A stretch of DNA of 64,000 bases from Bdellovibrio sp. qaytius (GTDB taxonomy: Bacteria > Bdellovibrionota > Bdellovibrionia > Bdellovibrionales > Bdellovibrionaceae), in assembly GCA_004011035.1 (NCBI GenBank), contig CP025734.1, positions 558,001 to 622,000 of the forward strand, read 5' to 3'. Positions within the stretch are counted from its first letter, which is position 1. Every line of letters starts with the position of its first letter. Shown in pieces: positions 32,879 through 41,422 of this stretch. The position numbers and the translations under genes are program-made. A model generated the notes under the pieces. That model was not told the origin of the DNA. It saw only the letters and a program-made list of their open reading frames with translations, and made no database searches.

Positions 32879-33550
32879 TTAAACTTCTTCGCCTTTGCCG
32901 CGCGAAATACGATCAACCTGAATCAATGTTTGATGTAGGGTTGATAATAAAGCGGGTTCGATAAAACCAAATTTAAGACCAACGATTTGCATATTAAGCT
33001 CTTGATAGAACTTTGTGAAGGCCACTGTTGCATCAACTGTTACGCCGCCAAATTCTAATAACTGAACCCAGATACGAATATCTGATTCTACTGGCAAATC
33101 AAGTTCGCTTGTTGTTTTGATTCCAACTTTGCAACCACCAAGGCTGATATCTTGTAATTCATATTTAAAGCGGGGATGGTCTAAGATTTTAAATTCATGA
33201 CTTAAATTCGAAGGCATCACAAATCTGAAATTCGTGCGACGTTGAATTTTATAAATTTTTTCAGGATTTTTAACTAAATAGTAATTATCAGATGTTGTCA
33301 TTTTCGCACGAAAAAAGTGAGGCTCGCCACCGCAAGTGAATGTGCAAAAGATGCTCGTCGTTTCATAGTCATACGGAAATTTTTTAAAGATCGCAAGATC
33401 AGCGCCATCAACTTTGACGAACGTCGATTTGCTGTGAATATCATAAATTTTAAATGTCACTTCAACTGAATTTTCGGCGATGTAACTAAGGATATCTTTG
33501 TGAGCTCCGCTATCAAGCGGAGTAAAGTAGTTCACCATTTCATTATCCAT
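32879..33550 (-). CDS. PilZ domain protein
   Basis: This is a cytosolic protein of about 223 residues. The C-terminal PilZ domain shows RRTNFRFVMPSN, the R-x-x-x-R c-di-GMP contact region, and later DISLGGCKVGI, the [DN]-x-S-x-x-G motif. The N-terminal 100 residues probably form a YcgR-like beta domain (TFKIYDIHSKSTFVKVDG). c-di-GMP binding is likely from the motifs. The ATG at 33550 follows GAGG by 5 nt. The gene is 17 nt downstream of the methyltransferase gene. Confidence 0.85.
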   Translation of the reverse strand: MDNEMVNYFTPLDSGAHKDILSYIAENSVEVTFKIYDIHSKSTFVKVDGADLAIFKKFPYDYETTSIFCTFTCGGEPHFFRAKMTTSDNYYLVKNPEKIYKIQRRTNFRFVMPSNLSHEFKILDHPRFKYELQDISLGGCKVGIKTTSELDLPVESDIRIWVQLLEFGGVTVDATVAFTKFYQELNMQIVGLKFGFIEPALLSTLHQTLIQVDRISRGKGEEV

Positions 33551-33567
33551 AATCACCTCTGCCTAAT

Positions 33568-34512
33568 CTACGTCACCTTTGGTGAGCTTATCCATGTTAC
33601 TTCATTCTTATTATGATAAAGTCTGACTATTTTAGAATCAGGTATTTTTAATAATTTATCAATGACTTCAAATGGAGTGTCGCCTTTGAATTTGATGGTG
33701 CAGACGAAGTTTTTCACTCGACTATGGGCTAGCCAAAACTCGATGGTTTCATGAATTTTTTCGGGAGTACAAATTAAATCAGAAAAGAACCAAGTGCAGT
33801 CAGTAAATTCATCGGGATTAATCTTAAAAGCATCGCCAATATGGTGTTCAATATTTTTAATTTTCTTCACTTGCGGAGCCAAGTCTGCTCGGTCAAAGGT
33901 ATAGACTTTTTTAAAATACTGACTCAAAACCCAACTCCAACCACCCGGAGCAGCTCCGATTTCGATCACGCAGTCGTCAGGTTTGATTTTTAAATCTTGA
34001 GTAGTAAAGACTTCCCACAATTTTAAATAAGCGCGGTTAGGCGGAAAATCTTTGTCTTCGTCAAACTCGTGCCATCCCACTGGATAAGTTTTTAAAGGTG
34101 ATAGTGAGTAAATCACCACGTCTTCGTAAGTTGTCCATGTGTAATATTTAAAATTAAATTTTTTAGTGACCGGAAACTTAATACGCTTTTCAGGAATATG
34201 TTTTAAGCGGCCTAATAAGCTTTCTACGGCTTTGTTTTTTTCAGTTTTGTAATGGTAAGCAAAGATGTTCAGATCTTTAAGAGTCTGCTGTAATTCTTTA
34301 CTTGGAAGTGCAGAATGGCAATCGCGCCAATGATCTTGCGCCCAGATGATTGTTTCATCGGTGGGGCTAATAATGAATAATTTTTCAGTTTTTAAAAAGA
34401 TTTTAATTTTTTTAACCAAGAGCTCTTTTTCAAGCTCTTGGTTAAATTTAAGAAACGGAATTATAACTTGAAAATTAAGCTGCGATTTTTTGAGCTGGTG
34501 ATAATAATCCAT
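33568..34512 (-). CDS. FtsJ-type (RlmM-like) rRNA 2'-O-methyltransferase
   Basis: The C-terminal half is an FtsJ-fold methyltransferase: VIEIGAAPGGWSWVL is the SAM motif, WFFSDLIC gives the catalytic Asp, CTIKFKG the Lys and NEVTW the Glu of the K-D-K-E tetrad. The N-terminal 150 residues are a separate region, as in RlmM (C2498 of 23S rRNA). Exact target is inferred from domain layout only. Its 5' end overlaps the preceding small gene by 38 nt. Confidence 0.82.
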   Translation of the reverse strand: MDYYHQLKKSQLNFQVIIPFLKFNQELEKELLVKKIKIFLKTEKLFIISPTDETIIWAQDHWRDCHSALPSKELQQTLKDLNIFAYHYKTEKNKAVESLLGRLKHIPEKRIKFPVTKKFNFKYYTWTTYEDVVIYSLSPLKTYPVGWHEFDEDKDFPPNRAYLKLWEVFTTQDLKIKPDDCVIEIGAAPGGWSWVLSQYFKKVYTFDRADLAPQVKKIKNIEHHIGDAFKINPDEFTDCTWFFSDLICTPEKIHETIEFWLAHSRVKNFVCTIKFKGDTPFEVIDKLLKIPDSKIVRLYHNKNEVTWISSPKVT

Positions 34513-34768
34513 GTTGATTTAATGCGTTTACACACAGTCCCCAAAAGTGTTCTTTTAATACGATCTCTTTAGCATTGTATTTCAATTTTGGAAAAGTTCC
34601 TGCATAAAAATGAAGGCAAAAGTCATTTTCTCCAGCGCGGGCAAATTTCATAAGCATATTAAAGTGAACATCAGTGAATGGTCCTGAAATTAACATTTTA
34701 CGTAATGCGCCCTCAGGTGTGTTAACTAAGAAACTGTGTAATAGATTGCCGTCGTACATTGCGCTCAT
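34475..34768 (-). CDS. small hypothetical protein
   Basis: This 97-residue protein has no signal peptide or membrane segment and no family I recognise. AAGGAG lies 6 nt before the ATG, which supports translation. It overlaps the downstream methyltransferase gene by 38 nt in another frame. The upstream DNA carries GTCTAG and, 17 nt later, TAATAT, a possible promoter. It probably acts in the cytosol. Confidence 0.6.
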   Translation of the reverse strand: MSAMYDGNLLHSFLVNTPEGALRKMLISGPFTDVHFNMLMKFARAGENDFCLHFYAGTFPKLKYNAKEIVLKEHFWGLCVNALNQHGLLSPAQKIAA

Positions 34769-35017
34769 AGAGACTCCTTTAATATTAAAATTAACTTATC
34801 CTAACTAGACTATCGGCCTAAAGTCGGGCTGAATTGAGGAAAAAGTTAAATATGATTTTATTGAGGCGAATCAAGGGCTTAGACCGTCTCAAGATGTGAC
34901 AATCATCGCTACACTCGTGAACTTTCTTCATAAAGAAGCGTGAAAGAAAAACAATTTTTACGAGTGAAACAGGCGTTGTTTTCTTTTATCGCCAGCTTAG
35001 TGTAAAACCTGAAACCT

Positions 35018-36508
35018 ATGGCAACAGACAATCAAAATACAGGTATCAATAACGAACCGACTAATGAGGGCCTTGTGGGCTCGCATATCGAGATCGAAAA
35101 CCGTTCGCAAGAATTACACCGTGAACTGAGTTTAAGCGAAATCACGACGATCGTGATGCGCAATTGGCCGCTGTTTTTGGTTTTGCTGGTTGTCACATCA
35201 GCGATTGGTCTTTCATTTTACAAATGGAAAAACCCTTACGTAGCTAAGACCACAATCATCATCAACGATAATCAAAATTCACAATTACAAGCTTTCAGCT
35301 TAAACCTAGCAGGCACTGCAAAAACCAATGAAGCTAAAAAAGCCAATTCTGCCGCGCAAAAAAGTTTAGAGTATTTTAAAACAACTGAGTTCTTACAAAA
35401 AGTTTTAAATGCAGCCAATAACCCGTTGTTAAATACGCAGTTAAATCTAGCTGAAAAAACTGGTCAGATTGCTTTTGCCAAATTGATCTTGGATGAAAAA
35501 TCAAACATGACAGACGACGAAAAGTTAAAAGCTTACCAAAAGCTTGATAAAATGCTTTCGTTCAAAGTAACAAGTGATTTTGAAATTGAAATCGCAGCGG
35601 CAAATGATCAGCCAGAATTAGCCTTATATGCCGCGAACCTAACTTCGAATGTGGCCTTTGAAAGCTTAAGACAAAAAGAGTCTTTTGAAATTGAAGAGAT
35701 CAACGATCTAATCACAAAAGAAAAAGCTGACGTTGATCAAGAGTTATTAGATCTTAATACTAAAATGGCTAAGTTTAACGACAAGCCAGAAAATTTAATC
35801 TCAATCACATCAATTGATAAAGTGGGCGAATACTTATCAACTTTAAAAATTCAAAAAAATGATGTTGTTATGAAGTTAGCTGAAAACAATAAGCTGATTC
35901 AAACATTAAGTGCTCACAGTAACGGTCGTCGTGAAAGTGAGCTTTATGGCAACAACGGTCGTATCCAAGCTTTAAAATTAGAAAACGAACAGTTACGTTC
36001 TAAGTTAGGTAACCTTCAAGCCGCATTTGATAGAACATCAAACGAAGCTAAAGGCATGCCTTACGCAGCACAAATGTATGAAGATTTAAAAAAGCGCTCT
36101 GATATGCAGTTATCTAGATTCAAAGTGCTTTCAGAAAACTTATCTAAAGTTGAAGCTTTAAAAGTGGCTGCAGCTAATAAATACGAAATCTTTGAAAAAG
36201 CACGTTTTGATAAAGTGACTCCAGCTGTTCCGTTATTAATCGTTTTATTTTTAGCGGTGTTACTGTCGCAAGTTTTAGGAAGTTTAATTATTTACTTACG
36301 CGCAATCTGGAATTCAAATGTTGTGACGGCAGAATCAACACGCAATGTGGTGGTGCTTGATAGTCATTCGTTAGATCCACGCGTGATCATCGAAAATTCT
36401 AAAATTCGTTTTAGATTACGTCATTCTTCAATAGAAGCGACTGATCAAGAAAACGGTCAAACTAAAAAATTGGGTTTTAATTTTAAACCCAAAGATCAAA
36501 ACGGGTAG
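35018..36508 (+). CDS. Wzz/GumC-like chain-length determinant protein
   Basis: This 496-residue inner-membrane protein has a first transmembrane helix at about 50-69, a long periplasmic part with extended coiled-coil (190-385), and a second helix at about 406-428, followed by a cytosolic tail of about 65 residues. This is the polysaccharide co-polymerase (Wzz family) plan; AKTTIIINDNQNSQLQAF resembles the Wzz N-terminal domain. No tyrosine kinase domain or Wzx/Wzy gene is nearby, so the polymer is unknown. No ribosome-binding site precedes the ATG. Confidence 0.75.
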   Translation: MATDNQNTGINNEPTNEGLVGSHIEIENRSQELHRELSLSEITTIVMRNWPLFLVLLVVTSAIGLSFYKWKNPYVAKTTIIINDNQNSQLQAFSLNLAGTAKTNEAKKANSAAQKSLEYFKTTEFLQKVLNAANNPLLNTQLNLAEKTGQIAFAKLILDEKSNMTDDEKLKAYQKLDKMLSFKVTSDFEIEIAAANDQPELALYAANLTSNVAFESLRQKESFEIEEINDLITKEKADVDQELLDLNTKMAKFNDKPENLISITSIDKVGEYLSTLKIQKNDVVMKLAENNKLIQTLSAHSNGRRESELYGNNGRIQALKLENEQLRSKLGNLQAAFDRTSNEAKGMPYAAQMYEDLKKRSDMQLSRFKVLSENLSKVEALKVAAANKYEIFEKARFDKVTPAVPLLIVLFLAVLLSQVLGSLIIYLRAIWNSNVVTAESTRNVVVLDSHSLDPRVIIENSKIRFRLRHSSIEATDQENGQTKKLGFNFKPKDQNG

Positions 36509-36520
36509 TCGTAAAATAAA

Positions 36521-36901
36521 ATGGCTATCGTTGATAAAGACCGCCCTTCGACTTGGAAAAAATACGACGCCAGTTTCTGCGTCTCATGCAAAGCAAACTG
36601 CTGTTGTATGCCTGTCGAAGTTAAAGTCGATGATCTGATTCGCCTTGGTGTGACAGATATCGACGAGGTTACAAACTCAATTAAAAAAACAGCTAAGCGC
36701 CTAAAAAAAGAAGGCATCATCATGAGTTATCGTGAAGGTACCGAATTCTTTATGCTTCAGCAAAAAGCCAATAGTGAATGTATTTTTATGGATTCAAAAA
36801 CGCGCTTCTGCACAGTCTATGATAAGCGCCCCGAAACTTGCCGCGATTTTCCAGCTAAAATGGGAACACGCGTGGGTTTTTGTCCGGCTGAAAAGAAATA
36901 A
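36521..36901 (+). CDS. YkgJ-family cysteine cluster protein
   Basis: This 126-residue cytosolic protein has the metal-binding Cys pattern of the YkgJ (UPF0153) family: C-x2-C-x3-CCC-x-P near residue 20-30, a middle C (NSECIFMD), then CTVYDKRPETCRDFP with the R-P-x-x-C-R-x-F-P signature. It probably binds Zn or an iron-sulfur cluster. It lies 12 nt after the Wzz-like gene and ends before a hairpin. Function of the family is unknown. Confidence 0.88.
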   Translation: MAIVDKDRPSTWKKYDASFCVSCKANCCCMPVEVKVDDLIRLGVTDIDEVTNSIKKTAKRLKKEGIIMSYREGTEFFMLQQKANSECIFMDSKTRFCTVYDKRPETCRDFPAKMGTRVGFCPAEKK

Positions 36902-36916
36902 TCAAAGAAAAAATTA

Positions 36917-36950
36917 GAGCGTGGCCTTCCGCCTAATGAAAGCCACGCTC
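36917..36950 (-). terminator. terminator for the nitroreductase gene
   Basis: GAGCGTGGC / GCCACGCTC is a perfect 9-bp stem. On the minus strand it is followed by TAATTTTTTC, so it mainly terminates the minus-strand transcript; on the plus strand the tail TTGTGTT is weaker. Confidence 0.75.
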
Positions 36951-36953
36951 TTG

Positions 36954-36989
36954 TGTTGATCAGTTTTCAGCTGACCTTATTCTAAAGGT
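36954..36989 (-). repeat. 36-nt hairpin repeat, copy D
   Basis: On the minus strand: ACCTTTAG-AATAA-GGTC, then AGCTGAAAACT, then GATCAACA. The arms GGTCAG / CTGATC pair over 6 bp. It begins two bases after the nitroreductase stop codon, in the same orientation as the gene, and precedes the terminator. Confidence 0.7.
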
Positions 36990-36990
36990 A

Positions 36991-37629
36991 CTATTTTACG
37001 TATTCGATTAAGGTGTTATCGGTAAAACGTACTTTTTTGAAATTTTGAGTTACATCTTCAGCGTGACGATAGCCAAGGGCTACGACCACAGTTGTATTCC
37101 AACCAGAGTCTTCAAGACCTAAAATTTTATCGTAGGCTTTTGGATCGAAACCTTCCATCGGAGTTGAATCTACTTTTAACAGCGCTGCTGTTTCAAGTAA
37201 GAAGCCCATCGCAATGTAGGCTTGGCGCTTAGCCCAGTGGCGACTTTGCTCTTCTGGAGAGTTCGCCACGTTTTCAATCATCATATTTTTATAACCATCA
37301 AGTGCATCAACTGGAAGACCACGAACTTCAGCCACGCGGTTTACATATTTTTGGACGAAATCAGCGTCGACTTTATCGCGAGCTAAAATGACCACGAAGT
37401 GACTTGCATCAGTCACTTGTGTTTGGTTCCACGAAACTGCTTTTAGTTTTTCTCGCACCTGTGGATTTTCGATCACAAGAAATTTCCAAGGCTGAAGACC
37501 GTACGAGGAAGGGGCGAGGGTCAATGATTCAGTCAGGGTTTGCCAATCTTGTGTCGAGATTTTTTTAGTCGTATCGAATTTTTTAACAGCGTATCTCCAT
37601 TGTAACGCTTCTTTAATTTGTGAATTCAT
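36991..37629 (-). CDS. NAD(P)H-dependent flavin oxidoreductase (nitroreductase family)
   Basis: This 212-residue FMN enzyme has family motifs RYAVKKFD (FMN phosphate contact), LAPSSYGLQPWKFLVIE, and the C-terminal part GWNTTVVVALGYR. It probably reduces nitroaromatics or quinones in the cytosol. The ATG at 37629 is chosen because AGGAG is then 8 nt away; the ATG two codons upstream is too close. The gene is divergent from an Rrf2 regulator, 186 nt apart, and is probably controlled by it. Confidence 0.9.
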   Translation of the reverse strand: MNSQIKEALQWRYAVKKFDTTKKISTQDWQTLTESLTLAPSSYGLQPWKFLVIENPQVREKLKAVSWNQTQVTDASHFVVILARDKVDADFVQKYVNRVAEVRGLPVDALDGYKNMMIENVANSPEEQSRHWAKRQAYIAMGFLLETAALLKVDSTPMEGFDPKAYDKILGLEDSGWNTTVVVALGYRHAEDVTQNFKKVRFTDNTLIEYVK

Positions 37630-37780
37630 TTTCATAACTCCTATAAAGGTTTTAAATGTAACTGTTATAGGTACAATATGAACCTGGTTAAGTTTAATTG
37701 CAACAATAAAAGTTACATTAAGACTTTTGCCCGTAATTTATGCCTTAAATTGTCTTAGAATGCGTTAAATGTGCTTATTA

Positions 37781-37809
37781 TTGTTTCTTTTTGGTTTTTC
37801 GGTTATTAT
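37781..37809 (+). promoter_or_regulatory. promoter for leaderless Rrf2 mRNA
   Basis: TTGTTT (37781-37786), 17 nt, then TATTAT (37804-37809), ends 6 nt before the ATG at 37816. Upstream, TGTAAC-N7-GGTACA (37655-37673) is an imperfect inverted repeat in the shared regulatory region that could be the operator. Confidence 0.55.
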
Positions 37810-37815
37810 TTAAAT

Positions 37816-38223
37816 ATGTTAGACCAAAAATTCGCCGCTTCGGTGCACATTATGACTTTGTTAGCCGCTCATACAGACGAGCTGCAGACGTCAGAAGTTT
37901 TAGCAGGATACATTCGCACAAACCCCACGGTGGTTCGTCGTTTGTTAGCTAAAATGGTTGAAGCCAAATTGATCGATTCGTTTAAGGGAAAATCAGGCGG
38001 AGTTCGTTTGGCCAAAACTCCCAATAAAATTACTCTCGAAGATATTTACAAAGCGGTGAGTGATAAAAACTTACTGAACTGTCGTGATGTCGATGCGCCC
38101 AAAGCCTGCAAAGTCAGTTGCTCGATGAAAAAAATTTTCGAGGGTGTTTCAGAGGGGCTCGAAGCCACTTCTATGGCGTATCTTTCTAAAATTAAACTTT
38201 CTGACGTTCTAGCTAAAGTCTAA
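37816..38223 (+). CDS. Rrf2-family transcriptional regulator
   Basis: This 135-residue DNA-binding protein has an N-terminal winged HTH (AASVHIMTLLAAH; TSEVLAGYIRTNPTVVRRLLAKMVEAKLI) with the G-x-x-GG-x-x-L wing (KGKSGGVRLAK). It has three Cys in NCRDVDAPKACKVSC, placed as the iron-sulfur ligands of IscR/NsrR-like members. It may sense redox or NO. The start at 37816 is set by the family N-terminus and the promoter 6 nt upstream. It faces the nitroreductase gene, its probable target. Confidence 0.9.
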   Translation: MLDQKFAASVHIMTLLAAHTDELQTSEVLAGYIRTNPTVVRRLLAKMVEAKLIDSFKGKSGGVRLAKTPNKITLEDIYKAVSDKNLLNCRDVDAPKACKVSCSMKKIFEGVSEGLEATSMAYLSKIKLSDVLAKV

Positions 38224-38225
38224 TC

Positions 38226-38708
38226 TCAGCCTTTTTTCAAAAAATCAAAATCGCGATCTAAAACTGTTTTGCGACCCTCTGCTCGTGCTTGATCGATCGC
38301 GCGATCGCAAAGAATTCGAACGTGATCTGATAAAACATCCATGACTGATGCCGAAGTATTAAATTCAGAACGAGCCTGAATATATTCTTTAAGACGAGAG
38401 GCAATTATTAAAACTTCTTGCGGAGTTTGTGATTTATTTGCAGAAACAACAGCAGGCCCACTTAAGGGCGGACGCACTAAAATTCTAGAAGGTGCATCGG
38501 CTGATTTCGGAGCCATTTTTTCAATGGCTCCAGCATCGCGGTGTCGGGCCCCGGGTAAATGGGCATCAAAACAAGGAACGCTACAAAACACATAACCTGT
38601 GCGTTCGCCATTGCAGGTTGAAACATTGCAAACATAGTATCTAGCGCCGAATGAAATACTTTTTTTACAAATTGTGCACTTTTTCCAAGTCGTATCAGTG
38701 GTGTTCAT
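38226..38708 (-). CDS. ZZ-type zinc finger plus histone-fold protein
   Basis: This 160-residue protein has eight potential zinc ligands: C11-x2-C14, C27-x4-C32, C42-x3-C46 and H50-x5-H56, the ZZ-finger layout. After a Pro/Ala/Ser linker (60-95), residues 96-158 look like a histone fold: a short helix (PQEVLIIASRLKEYIQ), a long central helix (SASVMDVLSDHVRILCDRAIDQARAEG) and the loop-2 motif GRKTVLDRDF, like the R-K-T-V-x-x-x-D of archaeal histones. DNA binding is likely; it should be cytosolic. Its promoter ends 6 nt before the ATG, so the mRNA is probably leaderless. Confidence 0.85.
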   Translation of the reverse strand: MNTTDTTWKKCTICKKSISFGARYYVCNVSTCNGERTGYVFCSVPCFDAHLPGARHRDAGAIEKMAPKSADAPSRILVRPPLSGPAVVSANKSQTPQEVLIIASRLKEYIQARSEFNTSASVMDVLSDHVRILCDRAIDQARAEGRKTVLDRDFDFLKKG

Positions 38709-38714
38709 TCTCAG

Positions 38715-38743
38715 AGAATACCCCTATGGGTGGCTCAAGTAAA
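38715..38743 (-). promoter_or_regulatory. promoter for leaderless histone-fold gene mRNA
   Basis: On the minus strand TTTACT (38743-38738), 17 nt, then TATTCT (38720-38715), ends 6 nt before the ATG at 38708. CTAGAC abuts the -35 box on its upstream side (AAAGTCTAG at 38741-38749 on the plus strand). Confidence 0.6.
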
Positions 38744-38884
38744 GTCTAGGCGACCCGTCTCACTCTGAGACGACTGTTAACCTGCACTACACGAGTGTCT
38801 AACCAAAAACGTCATTTTACCGCTCTGTCTAAGAATGACATACCCATAGTCATCATAAGCGCTCTAACCATGCCAACTTGGTTT

Positions 38885-38903
38885 ACTTACTGCATTAGTA
38901 AGT
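38885..38903 (+). promoter_or_regulatory. perfect inverted repeat near promoter
   Basis: ACTTACT-GCATT-AGTAAGT, 7-bp arms, lies just upstream of a -10-like TATAAC (38906-38911) and 21 nt before the start at 38924. It has the form of a dimeric repressor site. Confidence 0.45.
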
Positions 38904-38923
38904 CATATAACAAGGGAGCAATT

Positions 38924-40033
38924 ATGACTCAATCATTCACAAAACAAGAAAAGCTGGTTTTAGCAGGTTTACTAGTTTGCTGTATTGGTGTTGCTTCTTT
39001 GATCTCAAATTTTCAAATGATCCCTAAGGCTACTCAAGCCGTTGAATCTTTAATCGATTATAAAATGGGTAAAGCGACTGAAGAGATTTCTAGATATTCT
39101 TTAGAAGGTCGCGAAATCGATCGTACAGTTGTTAAAGCTGAAGAAGGTATCGTAGCTAAAGCTGTGCGTACAATCTCTAAAGTGATTGCTAAAGTAGTTG
39201 GTAAAAAAGACGATAAAAAAGCTGAAGTAAAACCAGCTGCAGTTGCTGCTAAGAAATTACCTACGGGTGATTTCGCTAAAGCGGCTGTTAAGGCTCCTGA
39301 AGTAAAACAAGCAGCTGTAGCAAAAAAAGAAACTGCAGTTAAAGCTGATAATTTTAATAATTCTGGTTACAGTGTTGGTGCTCCTGAGCAAGCTAAAAAC
39401 GAAACAGCTCAACCTACACAAGAACAACCTAAAAAAGTTAAAAAAACTTTTGAACAAATTAAAACTGAATTTATGGCGGCTCCAACTAAAGAAGCTATGC
39501 AGGCTTTAGTAACTTCGTATAAAAAGAACGAAGTTAACGCTGCTGATTTTTATCAATTACAATCTGAGTTATTAGAATCTCAAGATGACACTTTAGTTGG
39601 TCAAGCTTTATACGGTTTGCGTTTAACTCCATCGGCTCAAAGCTTCGTGATGATGGCTCAATACCAATCTTCAGCTAAACAAGCTTATCAAACTTATATC
39701 GAAGAAGCTTTATTAAGCTATAACCAAACAGCTCAAATCCCTGTGTTAAAAACAGTGATTCAATCGGGTGATAAGGTTGTAGTTATGAAAGCTTTAAAAG
39801 TAGCTGAAGCTGGTATCAACAACATCAAGAATGGTACTGTTTCAGCCTTAGTTGATAGCCGTAACCGCCGCGAAACAACTTTCGCAAGTTACAACGTACA
39901 AAACTACTTAAGTTTATTACCGGTTATCACTCAGGCTTTAACGGCTTCACAAGATAACGAATTAACAGCTTCATTAGAAGTATTGAAAAATTTAATCAAC
40001 GACAGCAACACGCAAGTTGCTGCTAATCAATAA
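38924..40033 (+). CDS. Ala/Lys-rich membrane-anchored protein
   Basis: This 369-residue protein has one N-terminal transmembrane helix (about 12-32, LVLAGLLVCCIGVASLI). A linker rich in Ala, Lys and Val follows (residues 65-145, with repeated KAEVK, KAAV and KKETAVKAD), then a helical C-terminal domain (150-365) that looks like alpha-solenoid repeats. No family is recognised. The ATG at 38924 is preferred over 38795 because GGGAG is 5 nt upstream and the N-terminus then begins with the anchor. The mature part is probably periplasmic. Confidence 0.7.
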   Translation: MTQSFTKQEKLVLAGLLVCCIGVASLISNFQMIPKATQAVESLIDYKMGKATEEISRYSLEGREIDRTVVKAEEGIVAKAVRTISKVIAKVVGKKDDKKAEVKPAAVAAKKLPTGDFAKAAVKAPEVKQAAVAKKETAVKADNFNNSGYSVGAPEQAKNETAQPTQEQPKKVKKTFEQIKTEFMAAPTKEAMQALVTSYKKNEVNAADFYQLQSELLESQDDTLVGQALYGLRLTPSAQSFVMMAQYQSSAKQAYQTYIEEALLSYNQTAQIPVLKTVIQSGDKVVVMKALKVAEAGINNIKNGTVSALVDSRNRRETTFASYNVQNYLSLLPVITQALTASQDNELTASLEVLKNLINDSNTQVAANQ

Positions 40034-40042
40034 TCTTCGATT

Positions 40043-40519
40043 TTAAGTTTTAGATTTAGCGATGATGTTGGTGGTTGATTTGCCATCAACAAATTGCAAA
40101 GACTGAACTTGGCCGCCATAGCTTTCAACGAAATCCCAACCTACAATTTGTTCTTTTTTCCAGTCGCCACCTTTTACTAAAATATCAGGCTTAACTGTTT
40201 TGATAAGATCAATTGGAGTTTCTTCGCCAAAAAGCACTGTGTGATCTACAGCTTTTAATGAAGCTAAAATCTCGGCGCGGTCGTTTTCGTTTTGAATGGG
40301 GCGTGTGGGGCCTTTTAAAACTTGCACTGAAGCATCGGTATTAATACCCACGATTAAAACATCACCCAATGATTTGGCTTGTTCTAAATAGCGAACATGG
40401 CCGATGTGAAGTAAATCAAAACAGCCATTTGTAAATACGATTTTTTTATTAGATTTTTTAAAGTCTGCGATGGCCTGTTCAAGTTTATTTGTAGATAGAA
40501 CTTTAGGATACGCAGACAT
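40043..40519 (-). CDS. rfaE2: D-glycero-beta-D-manno-heptose 1-phosphate adenylyltransferase
   Basis: This enzyme makes ADP-heptose for the LPS inner core. [21 protein letters not shown] holds the nucleotidyl-transferase H-x-G-H motif, and DILVKGGDW is characteristic of RfaE domain II. At 158 residues it is the stand-alone C-terminal domain; the kinase half (as in HldE) is not fused and not in the window. It lies 5 nt downstream of the RDD membrane protein gene. Confidence 0.94.
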   Translation of the reverse strand: MSAYPKVLSTNKLEQAIADFKKSNKKIVFTNGCFDLLHIGHVRYLEQAKSLGDVLIVGINTDASVQVLKGPTRPIQNENDRAEILASLKAVDHTVLFGEETPIDLIKTVKPDILVKGGDWKKEQIVGWDFVESYGGQVQSLQFVDGKSTTNIIAKSKT

Positions 40520-40524
40520 AGTTA

Positions 40525-41394
40525 TTACGTTTTCTGTTTTTGGATTTGAGTGCCAGTTACAGCTGCTAAAACATCAAAGCGTAAGATGATAGAAATGATC
40601 GTCATTAAAACAAAGCCAGTAGCTACGTTAATCACTGAACGGGCAGCTACACGTAACACATACGTCGAAGAAGCCTGTTGTAATTCGTTACCACAGCGTT
40701 GATCAAAAGCCCATTCACCTGGAGTGCAACCTAAGAAAGCGCGACATGAAACGAAGTAAATCAGTTGAATTGCGCCTAATAAACTTAAAGTCGCCCAGTA
40801 AATTAAGTACTGAGGATCTGGTTGCGATAAATTCGCAATCAAATCAACTTTAGTGATTGCAAGCATAGCGATTAAACTTAATAAAAAGAAAGCTGAAATT
40901 AACATCGTATCTAAAAAGCCAGCTGATACAGAAGGAACAGCAGCCACCCATTCAGTACGGCGCGTGTTACGATTTATCGCTTCTTCTTGTTGTTTTTTGT
41001 GGTTTAAATTTTTTAAAATCTCATTCACTGCTGTTTGAGCTTTAGAGATTGAGTCGTCTTCGATCGTCGGAACATTGATTGATCTACGTTGCTGAGGCAT
41101 TTGTGTAGAATGTTGCGATTGCGTGTGAGTCGCACGAGGCAGCGGAGAATTTAAATTAAACCCAAGCGGGGCCGCCGAGGCCGACGTCGAGTTGTAATTA
41201 TTAGAAGTCGTTGCTGCCGTAGCTTGAGTATCAAAAGTTAAATGCGAACTTTTAAACTCTACTTTTGGAGCGGGCATATTATTTTGATTTTTTGCAGGTG
41301 CTGAATCTTTATGAAAACCTAAGCCTGAAGTTAATGGCTTAAATTCAAATTCATCAAATGGATCGTTTCCGCTATCTATAGTCTTCTTTGACAT
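40525..41394 (-). CDS. RDD-family-like membrane protein
   Basis: This 289-residue protein has a cytosolic Asn/Ser/Thr-rich N-terminal half (1-145) and about three to four transmembrane helices. The RDD-like pattern appears as [16 protein letters not shown] (Asp in helix 1), [21 protein letters not shown] (the T-P-G-x loop) and [10 protein letters not shown]. The role of this family is unclear; some are ion exchangers. GGAGAGAAG precedes the ATG. It is probably co-transcribed with rfaE2. Confidence 0.8.
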   Translation of the reverse strand: MSKKTIDSGNDPFDEFEFKPLTSGLGFHKDSAPAKNQNNMPAPKVEFKSSHLTFDTQATAATTSNNYNSTSASAAPLGFNLNSPLPRATHTQSQHSTQMPQQRRSINVPTIEDDSISKAQTAVNEILKNLNHKKQQEEAINRNTRRTEWVAAVPSVSAGFLDTMLISAFFLLSLIAMLAITKVDLIANLSQPDPQYLIYWATLSLLGAIQLIYFVSCRAFLGCTPGEWAFDQRCGNELQQASSTYVLRVAARSVINVATGFVLMTIISIILRFDVLAAVTGTQIQKQKT

Positions 41395-41422
41395 AAAACT
41401 TCTCTCCGTGTCGGGAGCCGAT

